Assembly: GCA_964531265.1 (NCBI GenBank)
Contig: CAZHDW010000001.1
Coordinates: 1 to 64,000, forward strand
Length of the DNA stretch: 64,000 nucleotides
Direction of reading: 5' to 3'
Source: Hominenteromicrobium sp964531265
Lineage (GTDB): Bacteria; Bacillota; Clostridia; Oscillospirales; Acutalibacteraceae
The notes under the pieces are model-generated. The model did no database searches. It saw nothing but the letters and a program-made list of their open reading frames with translations, and was not told the DNA's origin. Each line of letters begins with the position of its first letter. The first letter of the stretch is position 1. Shown in pieces: positions 55,700 through 64,000 of this stretch. A program made the position numbers and the translations under genes.

Positions 55700-57490
55700 A
55701 TGTTGATAACAAAGGATATCCGTTACGTTGGAGTTGACGATCATAAGGTTGACCTTTTTGAGGGTCAATACACCGTACCGAACGGTATGGCGTACAATTC
55801 CTATGTCATTATGGACGAGCACATCGCCGTTATGGATACGGTGGATGCCGCATTCACTCATGAATGGCTGGATAATCTTCAAAATGAGTTGAACGGCAGA
55901 AGGCCGGACTACCTTGTCATTCAGCATATGGAGCCCGACCATTCCGCGAATATCATGAACTTCAAGAGAGTCTACCCGGAGGCTGTGATAGTGTCCTCTC
56001 AGAAGGCTTTCCAGATGATGAAAAACTTTTTCGGAACCGATTTTGCCGATGAGCGCATAGTTGTGGGTGAGGGCGACACTCTGTCCCTCGGCAAGCATAC
56101 TCTCAGCTTTGTTGCAGCGCCCATGGTGCACTGGCCGGAGGTCATTGTGACCTATGACAGCACGGATAAGGTGCTCTTCTCTGCGGACGGCTTCGGAAAA
56201 TTCGGTGCACTGGATATCGATGAGCCCTGGGCGGATGAGGCCAGACGCTATTACATCGGCATTGTAGGAAAGTACGGCGTCCAAGTACAGAACCTGCTCA
56301 AAAAAGCCGCCGGACTTGATATTCAGACTATCTGCCCACTGCACGGCCCGGTGCTCAAGGAGAATCTCGGCTATTACCTCAACCTTTATAATATCTGGTC
56401 GGGCTATCAGCCCGAGGAAGAGGGCATTGTGGTGGCATATACATCCGTTTACGGAAACACTAAAAGGGCGGTTTTGCAGTTTGCCGATAAGCTCAGAGAA
56501 AAGGGCTGCCCGAATGTTGCCGTGTACGACCTTGCACGCTGCGATATGGCAGAGGCTGTTCAGGCGGCGTTCCGCTTCAGCAAGCTCGTTCTCGCCACAA
56601 CTACCTATAATGCGGATATTTTCCCGTTCATGCGCGAGTATATAGATCACCTTACAGAGCGCGGCTTCTCAAACAGAACAGTGGCTTTCATTGAAAACGG
56701 AAGCTGGGCACCTCTTGCGGCAAAGATCATGAAGGGTAAGTTTGAAAAGAGCCGCAACCTGACCTACACCGATACCACGGTGAAGATTCTTTCCGCACTC
56801 AACGAGGAGAGCTCCGCACAGCTTGAGGCGCTTTCCGAGGAGCTCTGCAGGGAGTACCTTGCACAGCAGGATGCAACAGCCAACAAGAACGACCTGACCG
56901 CTCTTTTCAATATCGGCTATGGCCTGTATGTTGTGACTTCAAATGACGGAAGACGTGACAACGGACTCATCGTGAACACTGTCACTCAGGTAACAAATAC
57001 TCCGAACCGCATAGCGGTTACCATCAACAAGGAAAACTATTCCCACCATGTCATCAAGCAGACGGGAAGGATGAATATCAACTGCCTGACTCAGGATGCT
57101 CCGTTCTCGGTATTTGAAAAATTCGGCTTTGCAAGCGGACGCAATGTGGACAAATTTGCCGATGCCGAGCCGATGCGCTCCGATAACGGACTGGCCTTCC
57201 TGCCGCGCTATATAAACTCCTTCATGTCCCTCAAGGTTGAGCAGTATGTTGACCTTGATACTCATGGAATGTTCATCTGCTCCGTCACCGAGGCCAGAGT
57301 ACTCTCCGACAGAGAAACAATGACCTACACCTATTACCAGGACAATGTGAAGCCGAAGCCCCAGACCGACGGCGTAAAGGGATATGTCTGCAAGGTGTGC
57401 GGATATATTTACGAGGGCGATGTGCTGCCCGATGACTTCATCTGCCCACTGTGCAAGCATGGCGCTGCGGATTTCGAAAAGATAGAGTAA
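55700..57490 (+). CDS. flavodiiron protein fused to flavin reductase and rubredoxin
   Basis: A 596-residue oxygen/nitric oxide reductase. Domain 1 (1-245) is the MBL-fold diiron site with H76, E78, D80, H81 (HMEPDH), the MVHWPE histidine, SADGFG aspartate and CPLHGPV histidine. Domain 2 (about 244-390) is a flavodoxin (YTSVYGNTKR). Domain 3 (about 395-545) is a flavin-reductase domain (GYGLYVVTSNDGRRDNGL). Domain 4 (about 558-596) is a rubredoxin (CKVCGYIYEG...CPLC). The chain thus combines NAD(P)H-flavin reduction, electron transfer and the catalytic site in one polypeptide. It detoxifies O2 or NO in a strict anaerobe. The start follows GAGGTG and lies after the mapped promoter. Confidence 0.95.
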   Translation: MLITKDIRYVGVDDHKVDLFEGQYTVPNGMAYNSYVIMDEHIAVMDTVDAAFTHEWLDNLQNELNGRRPDYLVIQHMEPDHSANIMNFKRVYPEAVIVSSQKAFQMMKNFFGTDFADERIVVGEGDTLSLGKHTLSFVAAPMVHWPEVIVTYDSTDKVLFSADGFGKFGALDIDEPWADEARRYYIGIVGKYGVQVQNLLKKAAGLDIQTICPLHGPVLKENLGYYLNLYNIWSGYQPEEEGIVVAYTSVYGNTKRAVLQFADKLREKGCPNVAVYDLARCDMAEAVQAAFRFSKLVLATTTYNADIFPFMREYIDHLTERGFSNRTVAFIENGSWAPLAAKIMKGKFEKSRNLTYTDTTVKILSALNEESSAQLEALSEELCREYLAQQDATANKNDLTALFNIGYGLYVVTSNDGRRDNGLIVNTVTQVTNTPNRIAVTINKENYSHHVIKQTGRMNINCLTQDAPFSVFEKFGFASGRNVDKFADAEPMRSDNGLAFLPRYINSFMSLKVEQYVDLDTHGMFICSVTEARVLSDRETMTYTYYQDNVKPKPQTDGVKGYVCKVCGYIYEGDVLPDDFICPLCKHGAADFEKIE

Positions 57491-57559
57491 AAGCTCAAGG
57501 CTTTGTGCCGTGCTTGACTCTGATTTTGAGAGACTAGATCATAATACAGAACAAAATAA

Positions 57560-57589
57560 GAGGAGCGTATCGATATCGATACGCTCCTC
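57560..57589 (+). terminator. dispersed palindromic terminator, copy 3
   Basis: A 30-nt perfect palindrome, GAGGAGCGTATCGAT and its reverse complement, then AAGCTTTTT. Only the outermost pairs differ from copy 2 (compensatory change). It is placed between the flavodiiron gene and a converging small membrane protein gene. Confidence 0.85.
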
Positions 57590-57622
57590 AAGCTTTTTAC
57601 GGACACCCGACCGAGGCTTTGG

Positions 57623-57934
57623 TTAGCCGAGCAGGGTGAGTATCATATTGATAATGCCGAGATCCCAGAGGATGTAGAAAACTATTCCGGCGGCGGCAAG
57701 CATACACAGTATGCCAACGGTAAGGGAACGCTTATCGGAGCCGCGCTTCTTCGGAGCGTGGTATACGGCACGGCGGGTGCCGCGTCTTGCTCCTCTGGGC
57801 TCTTCATACGAATAAAGATCCTCGTACGGATCGGGCTCTACGGTCGTTTTTGCTTTTGAACGTGTATTTTTGGCAGGGCTGCGTGTAGCCTTGGGTGCAG
57901 TGCTGCCGGAACGATAATGCTTTCCGGTTGCCAT
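57623..57934 (-). CDS. small basic single-pass membrane protein
   Basis: A 103-residue protein of unknown function. A basic, Ser/Thr/Lys-rich N-terminus of about 70 residues (with the short acidic run DPYEDLYSYEE) is followed by one hydrophobic helix (about 76-102, LTVGILCMLAAAGIVFYILWDLGIINMIL). AAGGAA precedes the ATG at 57934. It is downstream of trpS on the same strand, beyond trpS's own terminator, so separately expressed. No family recognised. Confidence 0.7.
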   Translation of the reverse strand: MATGKHYRSGSTAPKATRSPAKNTRSKAKTTVEPDPYEDLYSYEEPRGARRGTRRAVYHAPKKRGSDKRSLTVGILCMLAAAGIVFYILWDLGIINMILTLLG

Positions 57935-57968
57935 GGTAATCTTCCTTTCCAAGTAGAAAAAATCAAAT

Positions 57969-57998
57969 AAAAAGGCCGCTCAGACGATCCGAGCGGCC
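57969..57998 (-). terminator. intrinsic terminator of trpS
   Basis: An 8-bp GC-rich stem (GGCCGCTC / GAGCGGCC) with a 9-nt loop and TTTTT on the minus strand. Confidence 0.9.
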
Positions 57999-58065
57999 AT
58001 GTAAGACTGTTGAATCTGCGCTAATTATACAGAATCGGAGGAAGAATGTCAATTCCTGTGAAAAA

Positions 58066-59079
58066 TCAGCGTGAAAGCGGCAGATAACCGACCTTGCGCA
58101 TTACCTTGCTGAGTGTGCGGCGAGCGATTGCCTCTGCGCGCGGAGCAGCCTCGGTGTAGCACTTTTCGAGGTATGCCTTATCCTTCATCAGCTCGTTATA
58201 GCGCTCCTGGATGGGTGCAAGCTCCTGAACGACGCTTTCGCCGACCGCTGTCTTGAAATCTCCGTAGCCGCGGCCGTCGAATTCGCGCTCTATCTCCTCA
58301 TAGGTTTTGCCGGTGATGCAGCTGTAAATGCCCATGAGATTGTTTATGCCGGCCTTGCCCTCGCCGTAGCGTACACATGCCTCACTGTCCGTGATAGCAC
58401 GCTTGAACTTCTTCATTATCTCGTTAGGAGTATCGAGCATGGTGATGAAGCTTGCTGTGTTCTCATCGGATTTGCTCATCTTCTTTGTGGGATCCTGCAG
58501 GGACATGATTCTTGCGCCGGTCTTCGGGATAAGACCCTCCGGAACGGTGAAGGTGGGTGAATAGAGACCGTTGAAGCGCTCTGCAATATCTCTTGCCAGC
58601 TCGAGGTGCTGCTTCTGGTCAGCGCCGATCGGAACATAATCGGCATTGTAGAGCAGGATATCGGCTGCCATGAGGCAGGGGTAGGTGAAGAGACCTGCGT
58701 TGATGTTGTCAGCGTGTTTTGCGGACTTATCCTTGAACTGGGTCATGCGGGAAAGCTCGCCGAACTGTGTGTAGCAGTTGAGCACCCATGCAAGCTGTGC
58801 GTGCTGGGGCACCTGGCTCTGGATAAAGAAAACGCTCTTTTCCGGGTCAATGCCGAGAGCGAGCATCATAGCGTATGCCGAGAGAGTGTTTTTGCGGAAT
58901 GCAGCCGGGTCCTGGCGCACAGTAATCGCGTGGAGGTCGGCAAGTGCATAGACGCACTCATAGTCATCCTGAAGTGCAACAAAATTCTTGAGGGCACCGA
59001 GGTAATTGCCGAGGGTGAATACGCCGGTTGGCTGTATCATGCTGAGAACTCTTTTTTTCTGTACGGGTGTGTTTTCCAT
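58066..59079 (-). CDS. trpS: tryptophanyl-tRNA synthetase
   Basis: A 337-residue class Ic synthetase that charges tRNA-Trp. The Rossmann start has MIQPTGVFTLGNYLGA, in which the usual HIGH-like sequence is TLGN; ADLHAITVRQ, ADILLYNADYVPIGADQKQHLE (Trp pocket) and KKMSKSDENT (KMSKS) follow in order. The length is normal. AAAGG lies upstream of its ATG. It is 23 nt downstream of the aminotransferase and thus under the same T-box leader, which supports a Trp-responsive operon. Confidence 0.96.
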   Translation of the reverse strand: MENTPVQKKRVLSMIQPTGVFTLGNYLGALKNFVALQDDYECVYALADLHAITVRQDPAAFRKNTLSAYAMMLALGIDPEKSVFFIQSQVPQHAQLAWVLNCYTQFGELSRMTQFKDKSAKHADNINAGLFTYPCLMAADILLYNADYVPIGADQKQHLELARDIAERFNGLYSPTFTVPEGLIPKTGARIMSLQDPTKKMSKSDENTASFITMLDTPNEIMKKFKRAITDSEACVRYGEGKAGINNLMGIYSCITGKTYEEIEREFDGRGYGDFKTAVGESVVQELAPIQERYNELMKDKAYLEKCYTEAAPRAEAIARRTLSKVMRKVGYLPLSR

Positions 59080-59102
59080 TTTTATTTCAACCTTTCGTAA
59101 AC

Positions 59103-60290
59103 TCAGATCATTTCGCGGATAGCTTCACCAAGCAGCTCTATGCCGCGTGTAAGCTGTTCGTCGGTGGGAGTTGAGAAATTGATGCGGAAGGCATCGCATG
59201 ATACGTTTTCGTCGGTCAGGAAGGCAGTTCCGGGAACAACGCATACCTTCTTTTCAAGGGCCTTCTGAACAAAGGCCTGCATGTCCACGTTTTTCGGCAA
59301 ATGGCACCATGCGAAGAGACCGCCGTTGAAATCATCCCATGTGATGTGCGGAGCAAGGTTCTTCTCCATGAGGTCGAGCAGCAGCGCTCTCTTTTTGGTG
59401 TAAATGCTGCGGAGCTTTTCGAGGTGAGCGTCGAAATCGTATTCCGTCATGAAGCGGTAGCAAAGCACCTGTGACCAGATATTTGTGTGAACATCCTGGC
59501 CCTGCTTGCAGACGGTCATCTTCTGGAGAATCGGCTTCGGGCCGATTGCATAGGCAACACGCATACCGGGGGAGATCACCTTTGAGAAGGAGCCGGCATA
59601 CATTACGATACCGTCCTCATCGAAGGACTTTATTGACGGGAGAGCCTCGCCCTCATAGCGGAGATCGCCGTAGGGGTTATCCTCAAGTATCATCACACCG
59701 TACTGCTTTGCAAGCTCATACATACGGTGACGCTTTTCAAGGCTCATCGTAATGCCGGACGGATTCTGGAAGTTCGGAATGGTGTAGATGAATTTGACAT
59801 TCTTTTCGGTCTTGAGAGCCTCCTCAAGAGCCTCCATGTTCATGCCGTCACTGTCCATGGGTATTCCGATCAGCTTGCTCTGGTAGGAACGGAAATCATT
59901 GAGGGAGCCGATGAAGCTCGGAGCCTCACAGATTACGGATTCGCCCTCGTTCAGAATGGACTTTGTAAAGAGATCCATTACCTGCTGTGCGCCCGTCGTG
60001 ATAATTACATCGTCGAAGTCACGGCCGACATTGTGCTTTTCATACATGTACTTCTTGATATGCTGTCTGAGAGGTGTGTAGCCCTCTGTCTGGCTGTACT
60101 GAAGTGCAAGGATCGGCTCATCCTGCATGAGCTTTGCGGAAATATCGGCAAGCTCCTTTGCCGGGAATGCATCCGGTGACGGATTTCCGGCAGAAAGAGA
60201 GATATATGTGGGGTCTGCTGCATATTTGAAGATCTCACGTATAGCCGACGGCTTGAGGTTGAGAACTCTGTCTGAAAATTTGTATTCCAT
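59103..60290 (-). CDS. PLP-dependent aminotransferase (class I, aminoadipate/aromatic type)
   Basis: A 395-residue fold-type I enzyme. The substrate loop SLSAGNPSPDAFP is at the N-terminus; TGAQQVMDLF, NFQNPSGITM, EDNPYGDLRY and the PLP-lysine segment YAGSFSKVISPGMR follow. The layout fits the MocR/LysN/ARO8-like group (2-aminoadipate, aromatic or branched-chain amino acids). The start at 60290 follows AAAGG; in-frame readings further upstream run into the T-box. Shared transcription with trpS and a probable Trp specifier in the leader hint at an aromatic substrate, which is inference. Confidence 0.88.
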   Translation of the reverse strand: MEYKFSDRVLNLKPSAIREIFKYAADPTYISLSAGNPSPDAFPAKELADISAKLMQDEPILALQYSQTEGYTPLRQHIKKYMYEKHNVGRDFDDVIITTGAQQVMDLFTKSILNEGESVICEAPSFIGSLNDFRSYQSKLIGIPMDSDGMNMEALEEALKTEKNVKFIYTIPNFQNPSGITMSLEKRHRMYELAKQYGVMILEDNPYGDLRYEGEALPSIKSFDEDGIVMYAGSFSKVISPGMRVAYAIGPKPILQKMTVCKQGQDVHTNIWSQVLCYRFMTEYDFDAHLEKLRSIYTKKRALLLDLMEKNLAPHITWDDFNGGLFAWCHLPKNVDMQAFVQKALEKKVCVVPGTAFLTDENVSCDAFRINFSTPTDEQLTRGIELLGEAIREMI

Positions 60291-60320
60291 AATACATCTG
60301 CCTTTCATAAAATGAAAAAT

Positions 60321-60552
60321 AAAAAACCTCTTGCTCCCCGAAAATAAGGGACAAGAGGTAAGAATCCTGCGGTACCACCCAAATTGGCGCAAAGCGCCCA
60401 CTCGAAAGCCTTAACGCGGCGAACGTCGGGCGATTATCCCACCCACCCTCATGGATCCATTCGCCGTGGCTTGCGCACATCCCTCACACCGCCGGGACGC
60501 TCTCTGGGCCGCTTGACATCGGTTACTAATTCCAATCTACGGTTTATTTATT
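60321..60552 (-). ncRNA. T-box riboswitch controlling the aminotransferase-trpS operon
   Basis: On the minus strand, GGAATTAGTAACC in stem I, an AGAGAG element, the antiterminator box TTGGGTGGTACCGC (60369-60383) and a terminator hairpin (ACCTCTTG...CAAGAGGT, 60326-60359) with a TTTTTT run. In the specifier loop GCGAATGGATCC, TGG (Trp) directly follows GAA and precedes a purine; the strict one-base-offset reading would give GGA (Gly) but is followed by T. trpS in the operon favours Trp. Confidence 0.92.
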
Positions 60553-60558
60553 ACCGAT

Positions 60559-60587
60559 ATTCTATGCTCTTTTCGCTGTTTTGTCAA
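60559..60587 (-). promoter_or_regulatory. promoter of the T-box aminotransferase-trpS operon
   Basis: On the minus strand TTGACA, 17-nt spacer, TAGAAT. Confidence 0.8.
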
Positions 60588-60700
60588 GAGAGAAGAATTT
60601 CTTGTCTCCATAATCACGCCTTTTGACGGTGTTTTAGCTTCTGCACGACATTAACGTGGCTCTTGTCTCAAAAGAGAATAAAAAACTGCCTGCGCGTTTC

Positions 60701-60731
60701 GCGGTTAACCGCAGAGGGACATAAGTATAAT
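60701..60731 (+). promoter_or_regulatory. palindrome and -10 element upstream of spoIIE
   Basis: A perfect 12-bp palindrome GCGGTTAACCGC (60701-60712) lies where the -35 would be, 13 nt before TATAAT (60726-60731). No good -35 is seen, so activation by a regulator is likely. A clear Spo0A box (TTTGTCRAA) was not found nearby. Confidence 0.45.
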
Positions 60732-60806
60732 TAGCGTACGGTTCGCATATAATGTGGGCCGAAATTAAGGACAGGCAGTGCCTGCTGAAAGGAACGTGGA
60801 TACATA

Positions 60807-63131
60807 ATGTGCGCGGAGGAAAACGGTTTTGCACGTGTAAAGGACAGAATGGCAATGGCTTTGCAAACAGTATATGTGCGAAAGGCGATAATGCTGCTGA
60901 TAAGCGCAGTTACCGGCTTTTTATCGGCAAGGGGGCTGGTTTTCGGCAAGTATGCGCCCTTTGCGATATCGGCGGCAGCGGCATTTCCGGCAAAAAGCAT
61001 GTGGGCAGTGATATTCGGCGGAGCGCTTGGGCATATGTTTCCATCGCCGGTGGAGGTGCCTGCAAGATATGTTGCAGGGCTTATGGCGGTGGGCGCCATA
61101 CGTTGGACATTATCGGAATTAAAAGCGGTTCGGGACCACCCATTTTTTGCCCCGACCGTAGCTTTTTTACCCCTGATCGCTACAGGAGCGGTGCTTGTGC
61201 TCGTTAACGGCTCACTTTCGAACACGGCGGCCATGTATGTGGCGGAGGCATTCCTCGCGGCCGGAAGCGCATATTTTCTGAGGAGAGCGGTTCAGCTTTT
61301 GATATCGGGCAGGGAGGAGATAATGTTCGACAGCGGAGATGTTGCGGCGCTGATAGTGTCCCTCGGCATGGTGCTGCTGTCGTTTTCCTCAGTTACGGTT
61401 TCGGGGGTATCCGTAGGGCGCGTGCTGATAGTTCTGACAATAATGCTGTGCGCAAGGACGGGAGGGCTTGCGGCAGGAGCTGTTGCAGGCATAGCGGCCG
61501 GTGCGGTGCAGGGGCTTTCAACAGCCGGGCTGTCTTATCTGTCGGGGGCGTACGGCCTCGGAGGGCTCATGGCGGGCGCGTTCTCTCCGCTCGGAAAAAC
61601 AGCGGTGGCGGCAGCCTTTATTATCGCGAACGGAATTGCATCCCTACAGGTGAACGGCTCCTATCAGGTGCTGCACGGTGCGATAGAAGTGGCAGTGGCA
61701 TCGATAATTTACATGTTCATACCGCAGAACAGGAGGCTTATCGAGCTGTTTGCGGTGAAAAATGACCGCCTGCCTGGGGATTCTCTGAGAAAGAACGTCA
61801 TAATGCGGTTGAGATATGCATCCGAGGCGATGCTCGGAGCATCGGAATCGGTTGACAGGATATCAAAGGCCTTACAGGAGAGCGCGGCGGATGACCTGCC
61901 CGGTGTGTATGGCAGGGCGGTGGAAAGGGTGTGCACGAATTGCAGTCAGAGTGCGGTATGCTGGCGAAAAAACAGGGATGAGACCGGAAAGAGCTTTTCG
62001 CGGCTTACATATCCACTGAGGGAGCACGGCAGAGTTGAGAGAAGCGATTTTGACATACCTTTTCTTTCAAAATGCGGACGTGCGGCGGAGATACGCGATG
62101 CCGTCAATAACGAATATAAGGAGCTTTTGGTAAAGGAGGGGGCGAGAATGAGAGCCGAGCAGGTGAGGGCGGTTGTTGAGGAGCATTTTCGTTCCACCTC
62201 ACAGATGCTCGGTGATATGGCGGAGGAGTTTGAGCAGTATCATAATTTCGATGAGCAGAGTGCGGAGCTTGCGAGAGAGGTATTGCGACGCCATGAGATA
62301 ACACCGCTCGAGGTCTGCTGCAGAATCGACAAATTCGGCCGAATGTCCGTTGAAGCGAATGTCATAAAACCCTGCGGTGTGCATGTCAATAAGGGCCAGC
62401 TTACAAGGGCTATGTCCGCTGCCTGCGGAAGAACCTTTGCGCAGCCGGGGATAACCTCGTACGGCGAGAGGATGAGGCTGCTGTGGAGTCAGCGACCGGT
62501 ATATTCGGTGGAACGCGGCTTTTCGCAGCATTCAAACGGCGGTGCGGCGATGTGCGGAGACTGTGCGGCAGCCTTTGAGGACGGCAGCGGAAGGTATTTC
62601 TCTGTGCTCAGTGACGGCATGGGTACCGGAAGCCGTGCCGCAGTGGACGGAACCATGACGGCTTCGATGGCACGCTCCATGCTGAAGGCCGGTATCGGCT
62701 TTGAAAGCACACTTCGCATGATAAATTCCGCTATGCTCGCAAAGGGTGAGGATGAATCGCTTGCAACGCTCGATGTTGTCAGCATAGATATGTTCACGGG
62801 GGAAGTTCAATTGAGAAAGGCTGGAGCCGCAGGCACTGTGCTCAAGCGTCGCCGCCGCACGGAGTATCTGGAGGCCAAGAGCGTCCCAGTTGGTATAATG
62901 CCGGAGGTTAATTTTGCCAGAAGCGAAAAAACGGTGGATTCCGGAGACATGATAGTAATGATATCCGACGGTGTTATTGCCTCGGGCACGGAATGGCTGA
63001 TTGACCTTGTCGGAAATACCCTTGAGGATGATCCACAGAGGCTTGCCGAGCAGATAGTGGACAGGGCCGTGAAGGACAGAGCGGACGGGCACGGGGACGA
63101 TGTGAGCGCCGTTGTTTTGATGATAAAGTAA
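60807..63131 (+). CDS. spoIIE: stage II sporulation protein E (SpoIIE) phosphatase
   Basis: A 774-residue membrane phosphatase that activates the forespore sigma factor by dephosphorylating SpoIIAA at the asymmetric septum. The first 310 residues contain about ten hydrophobic helices. A linker region has VCTNCSQSAVCWRKN, a cysteine cluster typical of clostridial SpoIIE, and the last 210 residues form a PP2C domain with metal ligands in VLSDGMGTGSRAA, MIVMISDGVI and GDDVSAVVLM. The ATG at 60807 has only GGAAC at a distance; an in-frame ATG at 60849 with AAAGGA is a valid alternative. The presence of this gene implies a spore-forming lineage. Confidence 0.95.
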   Translation: MCAEENGFARVKDRMAMALQTVYVRKAIMLLISAVTGFLSARGLVFGKYAPFAISAAAAFPAKSMWAVIFGGALGHMFPSPVEVPARYVAGLMAVGAIRWTLSELKAVRDHPFFAPTVAFLPLIATGAVLVLVNGSLSNTAAMYVAEAFLAAGSAYFLRRAVQLLISGREEIMFDSGDVAALIVSLGMVLLSFSSVTVSGVSVGRVLIVLTIMLCARTGGLAAGAVAGIAAGAVQGLSTAGLSYLSGAYGLGGLMAGAFSPLGKTAVAAAFIIANGIASLQVNGSYQVLHGAIEVAVASIIYMFIPQNRRLIELFAVKNDRLPGDSLRKNVIMRLRYASEAMLGASESVDRISKALQESAADDLPGVYGRAVERVCTNCSQSAVCWRKNRDETGKSFSRLTYPLREHGRVERSDFDIPFLSKCGRAAEIRDAVNNEYKELLVKEGARMRAEQVRAVVEEHFRSTSQMLGDMAEEFEQYHNFDEQSAELAREVLRRHEITPLEVCCRIDKFGRMSVEANVIKPCGVHVNKGQLTRAMSAACGRTFAQPGITSYGERMRLLWSQRPVYSVERGFSQHSNGGAAMCGDCAAAFEDGSGRYFSVLSDGMGTGSRAAVDGTMTASMARSMLKAGIGFESTLRMINSAMLAKGEDESLATLDVVSIDMFTGEVQLRKAGAAGTVLKRRRRTEYLEAKSVPVGIMPEVNFARSEKTVDSGDMIVMISDGVIASGTEWLIDLVGNTLEDDPQRLAEQIVDRAVKDRADGHGDDVSAVVLMIK

Positions 63132-63248
63132 TAGCTTTATTTTTCGCTTAGTATTGCGTAGACCTCTGTTATGTGGTATGATTGAACAAGATTATGATAA
63201 AATAATCCGAAAATTAATATAAAAATTCCAAAAACGGAGGGGTTTACA

Positions 63249-64000
63249 ATGAATAAGCGTGCAAGCGGCGTGCTGATGCATGTCTCTTCGCTGCCGGGAG
63301 ATTTCGGCATAGGCTGCTTTGGCAAGGAGGCAAGAGCCTTTATAGATAAGCTGAGTGATGCCGGGTGCAGCTACTGGCAGGTGCTGCCATTTACACCGAC
63401 GGATGAGTATAATTCGCCGTATGCCAGTATTTCCGCCTTTGCGGGAAACCGCAATTTTATCGACCTTGAGCAGCTCTTCGAGGATGGTCTGCTGACCGAG
63501 GACGAGCTTCGCAGTCAGATGTACGCTAACCCGTATTCCGCGGCTTTTGATTTTTTGGAGCTTCGACGTATCCCCGTGCTGTACAGGGCTTTTACCCGTG
63601 CAGACGAGGCACTGCTTGACAGGGTGCGTGCCTTTGCCGAGGAAAACAGCCACTGGTTGCCCGATTATGCGCTGTATATCATACTTAAAGAAGCTAATCT
63701 CGGTATGGAGTGGTACGACTGGGAGGACGAGGGGCTTCGCCTGCATACCGAATCCGCAGTAAGCGCGGCCATGGAGGAGCACGCCGAGACGGTGCTGTTC
63801 ATGGAATTCATGCAGTATATTTTCTTTGAGCAGTGGAAAAAGCTGAAGGCCTATGCGAACAGCCGAGGTATCGAGATAATAGGTGATCTGCCGATATATG
63901 TAGCGCTGAACAGCGCCGATGTGTGGGCGAACAGGAGTCAGTTTGACCTGGATGAGGACGGAAAACCGAAGAATGTTGCCGGAGTGCCGCCGGATTATTT
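63249..64000 (+). CDS. malQ: 4-alpha-glucanotransferase, 5' part
   Basis: The first 250 residues of a GH77 amylomaltase that transfers alpha-1,4-glucan segments between maltodextrins; the gene runs off the right edge. Recognisable are SGVLMHVSSLPGDFGIG at the start, YWQVLPFTPTDEYNSPYAS, WLPDYALYIILKEA, GIEIIGDLPIYVALNSADVW and the AGVPPDY segment, all in family order. GGAGGGG lies upstream of the ATG. Together with glgP and the GH13 enzyme it equips the cell for cytoplasmic glycogen or maltodextrin metabolism. Confidence 0.96.
   Translation, partial: MNKRASGVLMHVSSLPGDFGIGCFGKEARAFIDKLSDAGCSYWQVLPFTPTDEYNSPYASISAFAGNRNFIDLEQLFEDGLLTEDELRSQMYANPYSAAFDFLELRRIPVLYRAFTRADEALLDRVRAFAEENSHWLPDYALYIILKEANLGMEWYDWEDEGLRLHTESAVSAAMEEHAETVLFMEFMQYIFFEQWKKLKAYANSRGIEIIGDLPIYVALNSADVWANRSQFDLDEDGKPKNVAGVPPDY

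Noticed and set aside
60600..60806. Spo0A box upstream of spoIIE
   Set aside because: Several TTGTC-like words are present but none matches TTTGTCRAA well enough to call.

Overview
The window looks like chromosome of a strictly anaerobic, Gram-positive, spore-forming member of the Clostridia (Oscillospiraceae/Ruminococcaceae-like). The signs are GGAGG-type ribosome binding sites, T-box leaders, a class B sortase with a matching anchor signal, ECF-type vitamin transport, an anaerobic (class III) ribonucleotide reductase, a flavodiiron protein, GTP-type PEP carboxykinase and SpoIIE. I see no rRNA, tRNA, CRISPR array, insertion sequence or prophage.

Layout. 0.3-6.5 kb (minus strand): two tandem N-acetylmuramoyl-L-alanine amidases, a GH13 alpha-glucan hydrolase and glycogen phosphorylase; a 4-alpha-glucanotransferase starts at the far right end. 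7.0-15.5 kb: zapA, a U32 protein, dut, a minD-like gene, mgsA, then a T-box-controlled hisS-aspS-pentapeptide operon. 15.5-18.3 kb: anaerobic ribonucleotide reductase under a near-perfect NrdR box and a consensus promoter. Its glycyl-radical tail is a separate 53-residue gene; the activase nrdG lies 12 kb further on. 18.4-27.7 kb: a surface-polysaccharide-type region (GT4 glycosyltransferase, ABC exporter, S26-like peptidase, CpsB phosphatase, Ig-like protein, two fused Wzz/tyrosine kinases, nucleotidyltransferase-fold protein). 28.0-32.4 kb: a GH78-like glycosidase, nrdG and highly codon-biased pckG.

32.5-44.8 kb is the most striking part. Two cobalamin riboswitches in series precede one transcription unit: a 1688-residue wall-anchored protein with two DUF4430 (transcobalamin-like) domains and a terpenoid-cyclase-like alpha/alpha toroid, its own class B sortase, a membrane-tethered FecR-DUF4430 protein, and an ECF transporter with two EcfT, one fused double ATPase and one S component. 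I read this as a surface vitamin B12 (corrinoid) capture-and-import system: the toroid plus DUF4430 beta domain mirrors the two domains of mammalian intrinsic factor/transcobalamin, and the logic parallels the sortase-anchored Isd haem relay.

44.8-50.9 kb: a minus-strand uronate/sugar catabolic operon (Gfo/Idh oxidoreductase, two TIM-barrel isomerases, mannonate-type SDR, glucuronate isomerase) divergent from an AraC regulator. 51-57.9 kb: zinc-ribbon membrane proteins, an MBL hydrolase, a DUF3783 protein, and a Crp/Fnr regulator divergent from a four-domain flavodiiron-rubredoxin protein. 58-60.6 kb: trpS and an aminotransferase behind a second T-box. 60.8-64 kb: spoIIE and partial malQ. Three near-identical 30-bp palindromic terminators (27.8, 51.6 and 57.6 kb) and one REP-like double hairpin are dispersed elements.
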